Assembly: GCF_017355885.1 (NCBI RefSeq)
Contig: NZ_JAFEUU010000011.1
Span: 62,001 to 126,000 of the forward strand
From: Sabulicella rubraurantiaca
Lineage (GTDB): Bacteria; Pseudomonadota; Alphaproteobacteria; Acetobacterales; Acetobacteraceae
Reading direction: 5' to 3'
DNA: 64,000 bases
The position numbers and the translations under genes are program-made. The notes under the pieces were generated by a model. It was not told the origin of the DNA, ran no database searches, and was given only the letters and a program-made list of their open reading frames with translations. Positions 31,801 to 42,859 of this stretch are shown here, piece after piece; within the stretch, counting starts at the first letter, position 1; each line of letters starts with the position of its first letter.

Positions 31801-32774
31801 ATGACCGCCACCCTCGAGGTCTGCGACCTCAAGACCCATTTCTTCACCCGCGCCGGGGTCGTGAAGGCCGTGGACGGGGTGTCCTTCACCGTCGGGCGCG
31901 GCAAGGTGCTCGGCCTCGTCGGCGAATCCGGTTCGGGCAAGTCGGTCACCGGCTTCTCGATCATCGGCCTTGTGGATCCGCCGGGCCGCGTCGTGGGCGG
32001 TCAGATCCTGTTCCAGGGGCGGGACCTGGCGAAGATCAGCGAGGAGGAGATGCGGCAGCTTCGCGGCAACCGCATCGCCATGATCTTCCAGGACCCGATG
32101 ATGACGCTGAACCCGGTCCTGCGCGTGGACACGCAGATGATCGAGACGGTTCTGGCGCACGAGAAGGTGGACCGCGAGTCGGCCCGCCAGCGCGCCCGCG
32201 ACGCGCTGGGCATGGTCGGCATCCCCTCCCCCGAGGAGCGGCTGAAATCCTATCCGCACCAGTTCTCCGGCGGCATGCGCCAGCGCGTCGCCATCGCCAT
32301 CGCGCTGCTGCACCGCCCGGAACTCATCATCGCGGATGAGCCGACCACGGCGCTGGACGTCACCATCCAGGGCCAGATCCTGGCCGAGGTGCAGAAGCTG
32401 GCAGCCAATACCGGCACCTCGCTGATCTGGATCACGCATGACCTCTCGGTCGTCGCCGGCCTCGCCGACGACATCGCGGTCATGTATGCGGGCCGCATCG
32501 TCGAGGAAGGGCAGGTTTCCAACGTGCTCGATGCGCCGCTGCACCCCTACACGGTCGGGCTGATCGGGTCCGTCCCCTCGCGCAACAAGCGCGGGGAGCC
32601 GCTGCGGCAGATCCCGGGCATGACGCCGTCCTTGCTGAACCTGCCGGCCGGCTGCGCCTTCCGCTCCCGCTGCGCCCGTGCGGACGAGGTCTGCCTGAAG
32701 GAGCCGGCGCTGTTCGACCTCCGCCCCGGGCAGCGCGCCCGCTGCTTCCACCCCCATCTGGAGGAGGTCGCGGC

Positions 32775-32778
<4 letters not shown>
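31801..32778 (+). CDS. Peptide ABC transporter ATP-binding protein (DppD-like)
   Basis: One of the two ATPases energising the transporter, 325 residues. Walker A is LVGESGSGKSVTGF (about residue 41), the signature is FSGGMRQRVAIAIAL, Walker B is LIIADEPTTALDVTIQGQI, and the switch His is in ITHDLSV. The C-terminal oligopeptide-transporter extension contains a cysteine cluster, GCAFRSRCARADEVC, of the kind that can hold an iron-sulfur cluster in DppD. It overlaps the following ATPase gene by four bases. Confidence 0.94.
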
Positions 32779-33808
<1,030 letters not shown>

Positions 33809-33812
<4 letters not shown>

Positions 33813-34399
33813 CGCCGCCCTTTTTCGCGCAATGGGAATCCGCCGCGCTGGTGGCGGATTTCCTGGCCGGCTGGGACGCGGCGACCGACCCGCTCTGGGC
33901 AGAATCCGGTGCGGAGAGCGCCGCGGAATACGCCACCTGGGCCTCTCACCTCTGCGGAATGGCCTGCCTGAAGATGGCGCTTGCCGCGCGGGGCGAGGTG
34001 CACCGCATCCACGAGCTGCGCCGCGCGGTGCAGGCGCGCGGTGGCTACGTGGTGGACGGCGAGGCGATCCACGGGCTGATCTATGCCGGCGCCGTCGCCT
34101 TCCTGCAGGAACGGGACATCCCCGCCCGGATCGTGCTCGACGAACCGACGGAGGACATCCCAGCCAAGCTGGCGGGCGGACGGCTCTTCATCGCCTCCGT
34201 CCACGCTTCCATCCGCCGGCCGGATACGGAGCCGCCCCAGCGCGGCGGGCATCTTATCCTGGTCTTCGGATTGGATGAGGCCGGGCGGCTGCGCTTCCAC
34301 AATCCCTCCGGCGACACCGAGGAAACGCGGCGCGACGTGCGGATGGGGATTTCCACATTCTCGCGCTTCCACGCGGAACGGGGCATCCTCATCGGCTGA
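33809..34399 (+). CDS. C39-like (papain-fold) cysteine peptidase-related protein coupled to peptide transporter
   Basis: A 196-residue protein without signal peptide or membrane segment, starting at a GTG that overlaps the DppF-like stop. The sequence has the order expected of the C39 family: Cys49 in SHLCGMACLKMAL, then about 100 residues later His148 in GGHLILVFGLDEAGRL, then Asn165 in RFHNPSGDT, which is consistent with a Cys-His-Asn/Asp triad. I do not see the usual Gln oxyanion residue clearly before Cys49. Its place as last gene of a peptide uptake operon suggests a cytoplasmic peptide hydrolase or transferase. Fold and context support this; the activity is inference. Confidence 0.6.
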
Positions 34400-34424
34400 A
34401 ACGTCCACGGCCGAACGCCCCTCG

Positions 34425-35568
34425 ATGAAACGCCCCGATTTGGCGCTGGTCCTTGCGACGGCGCTGACCCAGACCCTTGGTTGGGGCACGCTGTTCATCC
34501 CTTTCGCCCTGGTGGTGCAGCCGATGGAGGCGGATCTCGGCTGGTCACGCGCGCTTCTGAACGGGGCCTTTACCCTCGGGCTGCTGGTAGCGGGCGCGCT
34601 GGCCATCCCGGTCGGCCGCCACGTCGACCGGAAGGGCGGCAAGCTGCCGCTCGTCGGTGGCGCGCTGCTGGGCGCGGCGGGGCTGGCGCTGTGGTCCATC
34701 GCGACGCATCCAGTCGTGTTCTACCTCGCCTGGGTCGTGATCGGCTGCGCCCATGCCACGGCGCTCTGGACGCCCGCCATGGCGGTGGTGGTGGCGCAGG
34801 CGCGGGAGCCGATGCGCGCCATCACCCTGATCACCTTCCTCACCGGCTTTACCGGCACGCTGTTCATCCCCTTCACTGCCGCTCTGGTCGAGGCGCTGGG
34901 CTGGCGCCATGCGCTGCTGGTCCTCGCGCAGGTGGAATGTCTCTCGGCCGCAGTCGCCTGGTGGCAGTTCCGGGCCGCCCCCGCCCGAGTCGCCTCGCCC
35001 CTGCGGGGCGGCGGGCTGCGCGCGGCGCTGCGTCGCCCGGCCTTCTGGGGCCTCGCCATCTGCTTTGCCTGCCACGCCTTCATCGGCACGGCGATGGGTG
35101 CGCACCTCGTGCCGCTGCTGCGCGAGTCCGGCTTGCCGGAAGCGAGCGTCATCCTGCTCGCCGCGCTGCACGGCCCCTTCCAGGTCGCGGCGAGGATCGG
35201 GCTGTTCCTGCTGGGGACGCGCGCCTCGACGCAGGTGGTGGGGGTGATCGCCACCTGGCTGCTGCCGCTGGGGCTGCTCTGGCTCGCCCTCGCCCCGGCA
35301 GAGTTCACCGCGCTGCTGCCCTTCGTGCTGTTCTGGGCCATGGCGGATGGGCTGCTCACCATCATCCGCTCCGCCGGCACGGCGGAGATCCTGGGGCGCC
35401 AGGGATACGGAGCGGTGACGGGCGCCCTCAGCCTGGTCTCCGTGGGGCCGCGCGTGGCGGCGCCCATCCTGGTCGCGCTGATCTGGGAGGCGCAGGGCGG
35501 CTATGGCGCCGTGCCCTGGCTGCTGGCCGCGACCGGAGCGGCCGCGGCGCTGGCCTTCCTCTACGCCG

Positions 35569-35594
<26 letters not shown>
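34425..35594 (+). CDS. Major facilitator superfamily transporter
   Basis: A 389-residue membrane protein with about 12 hydrophobic segments. The MFS loop motif is PVGRHVDRKGGKLPLVGGAL, and GWSRALLNGAFTLGLLVAGA marks the first pair of helices, similar to the monocarboxylate-type MFS branch. ATG 34425 is chosen since the first helix begins right after it; the frame extends upstream into the previous gene without similarity. The substrate is unknown. Its 3' end overlaps the convergent acyl-CoA synthetase gene by 26 bases. Confidence 0.85.
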
Positions 35595-37178
<1,584 letters not shown>

Positions 37179-37179
<1 letters not shown>

Positions 37180-37949
37180 CAGCGATCCGTCCAGTTGGGG
37201 GCGCGCTTTTCGAGGAAGGCGCCGATGCCCTCCTCGGCATCCGCCGCCATCATGTTCTCCACCATCACCTCCCCCGCCGCCTCATAGGCGGCCGCGAGGT
37301 CGAGGCCGCTTTGCCGGTTGAACCCGGCCTTGCCCATGCGGATAGCGACGCCGCTGCGCCCGGCGATGCGCGACGCCATCTCCAGCGCCGCCGCGCGCGG
37401 ATCGGCCTCCACCCGGTTCACAAGGCCGATCTGCATCGCCTCCTCCGCCGCGACGAAGCGGCCGGTGAACAGCATCTCGAGCGACGCCTTGCGGCCGACG
37501 GAGCGGGACAGCGCGACAGCGGGGGTGGAGCAGAACAGCCCGATCTCCACCCCCGGCGTGCAGAACTTCGCGGTGGGTGCGGCGATGGCCATGTCGCAGG
37601 CCGCGACCAACTGGCAGCCGGCGGCGGTGGCGATCCCCTCCACCGCGGCGATGACGGGGACGGGATGCTCCGTCACCGCCCGCATCACCTCGCCGCACAG
37701 GGCCATGGTGCGGGCGAAGAACTCGCGGCCGCCATCGGGCTGGCCCCGCGCGGCCGTCATCTCGCGCATGTCGTGGCCGGCGCAAAAGGCCGGACCCTCG
37801 GCAGTCAGGACGATGCAGCGCGCATCCTCCGCGTCGCGCAGCGCCGCGCGCAACGCCTCCAGCATGGCGAGGGACAGGGCGTTGCGCTGCGCTGGCCGGT
37901 CCAGCACCAGCAGCGCCACGCCGTCATTGCGCCGTTCCGTGCGGATCAT
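37179..37949 (-). CDS. Enoyl-CoA hydratase/isomerase family protein
   Basis: A 256-residue crotonase-fold protein. The first oxyanion-hole segment is PAFCAGHDMREM (about residue 55) and the second is AVEGIATAAGCQLVAACD. The segment SVGRKASLEMLFTGRFVAAE is the usual helix region and the C-terminus ends in FLEKRAPNWTDR, a common crotonase ending. The Glu usual for hydratases in the second catalytic position is not obvious, so an isomerase or hydrolase role is possible. The start overlaps the prpE stop (ATGA) and the stop overlaps the next gene by one base, so this is a tight operon. Confidence 0.9.
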
Positions 37950-39823
37950 CGCGACAGCACCTCGCTGATCTCGTCGAGGATCAGCGGATCGTCGATCGTG
38001 GGCGGAACGGTGTACTTCTCGCGGTCGGCGATCTTGCGGATCGTTGCGCGCAGGATCTTGCCTGAGCGCGTCTTGGGCAGGCGCGGCACCACCCGTGCCT
38101 CCTTGAAGGCGGCCACCGGCCCGATGCGCTCGCGCACCAGGGCGACGAGTTCGCGCGCCACCTCCGCCTCGCCCCGATGCACGCCGGCCTTCAGCACGAC
38201 GAGGCCGAGCGGCGCCTGACCCTTCAGCGCATCCGACGCACCCACCACCGCGCATTCCGCGACATCGGGATGGGAGGCCAGAACCTCCTCCATCTGCCCG
38301 GTGGAAAGCCGGTGTCCGGCGACGTTGATGATGTCGTCGGTGCGGCCCATGACCCAGACGAAGCCTTCCTCGTCCACGATCCCGGCATCCGAGGTGTCGT
38401 AGAAATGCGGGAAGGTGGAGAGATAGGCTTGGCGATAGCGCTCCTCCGCATTCCAGAGCGTCGGCGCGCAGCCCGGGGGCAGCGGCAGGCGAAGCGCCAG
38501 CGCGCCCTGCTGCCCACGTGGCACCTCATTCCCCTGCGTGTCCAGCGCCGCCACGTCGTAGCCCGGAGAGGGACGGCCGCCCGAGCCGGGGCGCGGCGCG
38601 AAAAGCCCGTATTCGCGGAACCCGGCGGTGATGGGCCAGCCCGTTTCGGTCTGCCACCAGTGATCCACGACCGGCACGCCCAGCTTCTCCGTCGCCCAGA
38701 CAGCGGTGGCCGGGTCGCAGCGCTCGCCGGCCAGGAACAGAGCCTCCAGCCGCGAAAGGTCGTGGCGCTTCATCATCGCGCCGTCCGGATCTTCCTTCTT
38801 GATGGCGCGGAGAGCGGTCGGGGCGGTGAACATCACCTTCACCCCGTGATCGGCGCAGACGCGCCAGAAGGTGCCGGAATTGGGCGTGCCCACGGGCTTG
38901 CCCTCGAACATCACGCTCGTCACGCCCGCAAGCAACGGCGCGTAGACGATGTAGGAATGGCCAACCACCCAGCCCACGTCGCTTGCGGTCCAGAACACGT
39001 CGCCGGGCTTCAAGCCATAGATCATGGAGATGGAGCGGTGCAGCGCGACGGCGTGGCCGCCATTGTCGCGTACGATGCCCTTGGGCTTCCCGGTCGTGCC
39101 ACTGGTGTAGAGGATGTAGAGCGGATCGGTCGCCGCCACCTCCACGGGAGGGTGCGGCCGACCCGAAGCTTCCTCCGCCGCGAAGTCGAAGTCGCGGCCT
39201 TCCTGCATCTCGGCCTGCGCCTGTTCGCGTTGGAGGATGACGCAGAATTCCGGCTTGTGCGGCGAAAGGCCGATCGCCGCATCCAGCAGCGGCTTGTAGG
39301 CGACGACGCGCCCAGGTTCGAGGCCGCAGGAGGCCGCGACCACCGCCTTGGGCGTAGCGTCCTCGATGCGTGCCGCCAGCTCGGCCGCCGCGAAGCCGCC
39401 GAACACCACCGAGTGGATGGCGCCCAGCCGCGCGCAGGCCAGCATGGCGATCGCCGCCTCAGGCACCATGGGCATGTAGATGATGACGCGGTCGCCCCTG
39501 GTGACGCCGCGCGCCGCCAGCGCGCCCGCCAGCTTCGACGTGCGCTCCAGCAGTTCCGCATAGGTGAAGTGCCGCACCTGTCCGGTCATCGGGCTGTCCC
39601 AGATCAGCGCGACCGTGTCGCCGCGCCCTGCCTCGACATGGCGGTCCAGCGCGTTGTGGCAGGTGTTCAGCCGCCCATCGGGGAACCAGCGTCCGAAGGG
39701 GCCCTGGCCGGGGTCGAAGGCGGTCTTGGGGAAGCGTGTCCAGGCGATGCCGCGCGCCGCCTCCATCCACCAGCCCAGCGGATCGCGGCGCCACTCGGCA
39801 TAGGCGTCGTCGTAGCGTGACAT
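37946..39823 (-). CDS. prpE: Propionyl-CoA synthetase (PrpE-like)
   Basis: AMP-forming synthetase for propionate and other short-chain acids, 625 residues, close to the usual 630. PrpE-type features are the N-terminal YAEWRRDPLGWWMEAARGI, LNTCHNALDRHVEAGRGDT, the loop YTSGTTGKPKGIVRDNGG, DVGWVVGHSYIVYAPLL, the DHWWQTETGWPI motif and the acetylatable catalytic Lys in KTRSGKILRATIRKI. An AAGGAGG ribosome binding site is seven bases before the ATG. First gene of the operon with enoyl-CoA hydratase and a second acyl-CoA synthetase. No prpB or prpC is nearby, so this is not a methylcitrate locus. Confidence 0.92.
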   Translation of the reverse strand: MSRYDDAYAEWRRDPLGWWMEAARGIAWTRFPKTAFDPGQGPFGRWFPDGRLNTCHNALDRHVEAGRGDTVALIWDSPMTGQVRHFTYAELLERTSKLAGALAARGVTRGDRVIIYMPMVPEAAIAMLACARLGAIHSVVFGGFAAAELAARIEDATPKAVVAASCGLEPGRVVAYKPLLDAAIGLSPHKPEFCVILQREQAQAEMQEGRDFDFAAEEASGRPHPPVEVAATDPLYILYTSGTTGKPKGIVRDNGGHAVALHRSISMIYGLKPGDVFWTASDVGWVVGHSYIVYAPLLAGVTSVMFEGKPVGTPNSGTFWRVCADHGVKVMFTAPTALRAIKKEDPDGAMMKRHDLSRLEALFLAGERCDPATAVWATEKLGVPVVDHWWQTETGWPITAGFREYGLFAPRPGSGGRPSPGYDVAALDTQGNEVPRGQQGALALRLPLPPGCAPTLWNAEERYRQAYLSTFPHFYDTSDAGIVDEEGFVWVMGRTDDIINVAGHRLSTGQMEEVLASHPDVAECAVVGASDALKGQAPLGLVVLKAGVHRGEAEVARELVALVRERIGPVAAFKEARVVPRLPKTRSGKILRATIRKIADREKYTVPPTIDDPLILDEISEVLSR

Positions 39824-39909
39824 CGGGCGCCTCCTTCGGTCGTTGGAAGCGAGATTAGGCTTCGGGCCATGGGCTTGCCAGCCCTTCGGACGGCGCGGAC
39901 AATCGGCGC

Positions 39910-40785
39910 ATGAGGACGCGCTTTGCCGCCCTGCCGGGCAATCTGCGCGGCGCCATCCTGATGTCGCTGGGCGCCATGGTCTTCGCGGCCGAGGCTCTGT
40001 TCATCCGCTGGATGAGCGATCGCGGCATCCCCACCGCCACCCAGGTCCTGTTCCGCGCCGCCGGGCAACTGGCCTGGGTGACGCCGCTGATCCTCACGCG
40101 CGGGCTTGCGCTGTTCCGGACGGATCGCCTGTTCATGCACCTGCTGCGCGGCATGTCCTCCGTGCTGACCTGGGGGCTCTACTTCATCTCCTTCACCCAG
40201 CTCTCGCTCGCGGCGGCCACGGTGCTGTCCTTCACCAACGTGATGTTCACCACGATTCTGGCGCGGCCCGTGCTGGGCGAACGGGTGGGCGCGGCGCGCT
40301 GGGCCGGCACGTTGCTGGGCCTGCTGGGCGTGGCCGTGATGCTGCGGCCCGGCACCGACCTGCCGCTGGGCGGCGCGCTGGTCGCGCTGGGCGCGGCGCT
40401 GACCTGGTGCGGCATCACCCTCACCTCCCGCATGCTGGCGCGTACGGAGCAAACCGGGACCATCGTGGCCTGGGTCGGGCTGGTGACGACCGCCTTCACC
40501 CTGCCATTCGCTCTTGCCACCTGGCAGCCGCTCGGCGCTGCGGATTTCGCCATCCTCGTCTTCTTCGGCCTGTTCACCCCCGGCATCATCTGGTTGCTGA
40601 CCGAGGCGCTGCGCGTCGGCGAGGCGAGCGCCGTCGCGCCCTTCCAGTATCTGCGCCTCGTCGTCATCGCCGGCTTCGGCTGGGCGGTGTGGGGCGAGGC
40701 GCCGGATGGCTGGACCTGGCTGGGCAGCGCCGTGATCCTGTCCGGCGCGGTTGTGATCACGATCGCGGAGGCGCGGCGGAGGTGA
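39910..40785 (+). CDS. EamA/DMT-family transporter
   Basis: A 291-residue inner-membrane protein with ten predicted helices formed by two EamA repeats. The first repeat includes SLGAMVFAAEALFIRWMSDR and FISFTQLSLAAATVLSFTNV; the second starts near GALVALGAALTWCGITLTSR and ends in AVWGEAPDGWTWLGSAVILS. The family exports amino acids, metabolites or nucleotide-sugar-like molecules; the substrate here is unknown. It is divergent from prpE (86-base gap) and overlaps the next gene by four bases. Confidence 0.88.
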   Translation: MRTRFAALPGNLRGAILMSLGAMVFAAEALFIRWMSDRGIPTATQVLFRAAGQLAWVTPLILTRGLALFRTDRLFMHLLRGMSSVLTWGLYFISFTQLSLAAATVLSFTNVMFTTILARPVLGERVGAARWAGTLLGLLGVAVMLRPGTDLPLGGALVALGAALTWCGITLTSRMLARTEQTGTIVAWVGLVTTAFTLPFALATWQPLGAADFAILVFFGLFTPGIIWLLTEALRVGEASAVAPFQYLRLVVIAGFGWAVWGEAPDGWTWLGSAVILSGAVVITIAEARRR

Positions 40786-42152
40786 CGCTTGCCCTCCAGG
40801 CGCTGCCCCTCGCACTGCTGCTCGTCCTGCTGGGAACGGGGCGCGCCGGACCGGTCGCCGCCTGCCTCGCCGCGCTGGCGGCCAGCCTGCCCGCCCTGGC
40901 CCTGACGCTGGACGGGCCGGTGCTGCCCTTCCTGCTCGCCGAGACGCCGCGCGCCGCCTGGCTCGCCCTGCAACCGCTGGCGATCATGACGGGAGGGCTG
41001 CTCTTCCACGCCGCCGTGGAACGCGAGGGCGATGCGGCGCTACGCACGGCCAGCCCCGCGCGCATCTATGCCGTCACCTTGCCGCTCGGCGCCTTCCTGG
41101 AAAGCGTGACCGGCTTCGCGGTGGGGGCGGTCTTCGCCCTGGCGGCGCTACGCCGAATGGGGCTGCGCGGACCGGTGGCCGTCGCGCTGTCGCTTCACGC
41201 GCTGGTTCTGGTTCCCTGGGGAGGGCTGGGTCCTGGCACAGCGCTCGGCGCGGCGCTGGTTGGCGTTTCCGCACAGGATTCTGCCTCCCTTTCCGCCTGG
41301 CCCAGCGCCGCCTGGGTGGTATCGCTGGCGCCGGTGCTGTGGTCGCTGCAGGCTCGTGCCGCGCAGAAGCCGCCGCCGCGCGAGGCGCTGGTGCAGGCGC
41401 TCGGCCTCCTCGCCATCGGGGCGGGGCTGGTGCTGTGGCATCGCATCCTGCCGTTCGAGGTGGTGGGAATTGCTGCCACCGGGCCCGTCGCGACCTGGGC
41501 GCTGTGGCGCGCCGACCCGCCGCGCGACATCCGGGCGGCGATGGGCGCGGCTTGGCCCTATTTGCTGCTGACCGCCTGCCTCCTCCTGTCACGCGCTATT
41601 CCCGGCGCGCCGACACTGCACCCCTTCCCCGACCTGCCCTCCTTCCCCCTCACCCATGTCGCCGTGGTGCTCTGGGCGGTGTCGCTGGCGCTGCTGCTGG
41701 CGCGCGGGAAGATTGGGCGCCTTGCCGCGGCGCTGGCGCGGGCGCGGCGCCCTGCCCTCACCCTATTGCTCTACGTGGTGTTCGGGCGCTGGCTGGCCGG
41801 GGGCGGGGTGGCGGCGGCGCTGGCCGGGGCATTGGCAGGCGCGGGGGCCGCCTTCGCGGTGGTTCCGATGGGATTCCTGGCGGGCTTCGTCACCGGCAGC
41901 AATGTCGGCTCCAACGCCGCGCTGATGCCGGTCCAGGCGGCGCTGGGCGCGGCGCTGGGCTGGCATCCCCTCGTCGCGCCGGCGCTGCACAACTACGCCG
42001 GCGCTTCGGGCGCCGGCCTCGCCATCGCGGGCACGGCGATGCTTTGCGCCCTGGACGGCGCCGCGCGACCGGGGCAGGTGTGGAAGCTGGCGCTGCCCAT
42101 GGCCGGGCTGGCGCTGTTATGGGGAACCGTCGCGATGCTGGCATGGCGTTGA
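40782..42152 (+). CDS. Short lactate permease (LctP)-family transporter
   Basis: A 456-residue membrane protein of the L-lactate permease family. Family-like segments are FLESVTGFAVGAVFALAALR near residue 105, LVPWGGLGPGTALGAALVGV, and the late GFLAGFVTGSNVGSNAALMP followed by APALHNYAGASGAGLAIAGT. It is shorter than classical LctP (about 530-560), with compressed N-terminal helices. The GTG start at 40782 overlaps the EamA gene stop by four bases (GTGA), so the two transporters are probably cotranslated. Lactate or glycolate is the family substrate; here it is inferred. Confidence 0.82.
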   Translation: MTLALQALPLALLLVLLGTGRAGPVAACLAALAASLPALALTLDGPVLPFLLAETPRAAWLALQPLAIMTGGLLFHAAVEREGDAALRTASPARIYAVTLPLGAFLESVTGFAVGAVFALAALRRMGLRGPVAVALSLHALVLVPWGGLGPGTALGAALVGVSAQDSASLSAWPSAAWVVSLAPVLWSLQARAAQKPPPREALVQALGLLAIGAGLVLWHRILPFEVVGIAATGPVATWALWRADPPRDIRAAMGAAWPYLLLTACLLLSRAIPGAPTLHPFPDLPSFPLTHVAVVLWAVSLALLLARGKIGRLAAALARARRPALTLLLYVVFGRWLAGGGVAAALAGALAGAGAAFAVVPMGFLAGFVTGSNVGSNAALMPVQAALGAALGWHPLVAPALHNYAGASGAGLAIAGTAMLCALDGAARPGQVWKLALPMAGLALLWGTVAMLAWR

Positions 42153-42781
42153 TGTGGGACAAGGCCGAACGCGCGCTGCGCCGCGACCCTTTGCTGAAGC
42201 CGCTGATCAAGCGCATCGGCCCCTGCGCCCTCGTGCCCCAGCAGCGCGAGCCCTACGAGGCGCTGGTGCGCGCCATCGCCCACCAGCAGGTGCATGGGCG
42301 CGCCGCGGAGGCGATGCTGAACCGTTTGCTGGCGCTGCATCCGGGCGAGGCATTTCCGCCCCCGCGCTTCGTGCTCGACCTGCCAGCCGAGGCGCTGCGC
42401 GGCTGCGGCTTCTCCGGATCCAAGGTCGGCGCCATCCGCGACATCGCGGAGAAATCCGTGGGCGGCCTCGTGCCCACGCTGGAGGAGGCCGCGCGCCTAC
42501 CGGACGAGGCGTTGATCGAGCGGCTGGTGGCGATCCGCGGCGTCGGGCGATGGACGGTGGAGATGCTGCTGATCTTCACCCTCGGCCGGCCGGACGTGCT
42601 GCCGGTGGACGATTTCGGCGTGCGCGAAGGGTGGAAGATCCTCACCAAGGCGGAGACGCAGCCGAAGCCGAAGGAGCTTGCTGCGATCGGCGCTGCCTGG
42701 GGGCCATGGCGCTCGATCGCCGCCTGGTATCTGTGGCGCGCGGCGGATGAAGGGAAGAAGGTGAAGGCGCCGTCGCCGTAG
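42143..42781 (+). CDS. DNA-3-methyladenine glycosylase, AlkA-type HhH-GPD protein
   Basis: A 212-residue base-excision glycosylase. The helix-hairpin-helix is in VAIRGVGRWTVEMLLIFTLG and the catalytic aspartate in VLPVDDFGVREGWKIL, the pattern of the AlkA/MAG branch; the AIAHQQVHGRAAEAMLNRLL segment is also typical. It lacks the N-terminal TBP-like domain of E. coli AlkA, as in the short MAG-type enzymes, and has no iron-sulfur cysteine cluster. ATG 42143 overlaps the preceding stop by ten bases; ATG 42152 (one-base overlap) is an equal alternative. Confidence 0.88.
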   Translation: MALMWDKAERALRRDPLLKPLIKRIGPCALVPQQREPYEALVRAIAHQQVHGRAAEAMLNRLLALHPGEAFPPPRFVLDLPAEALRGCGFSGSKVGAIRDIAEKSVGGLVPTLEEAARLPDEALIERLVAIRGVGRWTVEMLLIFTLGRPDVLPVDDFGVREGWKILTKAETQPKPKELAAIGAAWGPWRSIAAWYLWRAADEGKKVKAPSP

Positions 42782-42827
42782 CGCACCGCCCCGTCAACAG
42801 GACGGTCGTGATGGAACGCGCAGGGAA

Positions 42828-42852
42828 AGGGGGCGAGCACCGCCCGCCCCCT
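42828..42852. terminator. Bidirectional hairpin terminator between convergent genes
   Basis: AGGGGGCG at 42828-42835 pairs with CGCCCCCT at 42845-42852 around a nine-base loop. On the minus strand the stem is followed by TTCCC just past the binding-protein stop codon; on the plus strand there is no T run. It sits in the 78-base gap between the glycosylase and binding-protein genes. Confidence 0.55.
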
Positions 42853-42859
42853 CGGCGTC

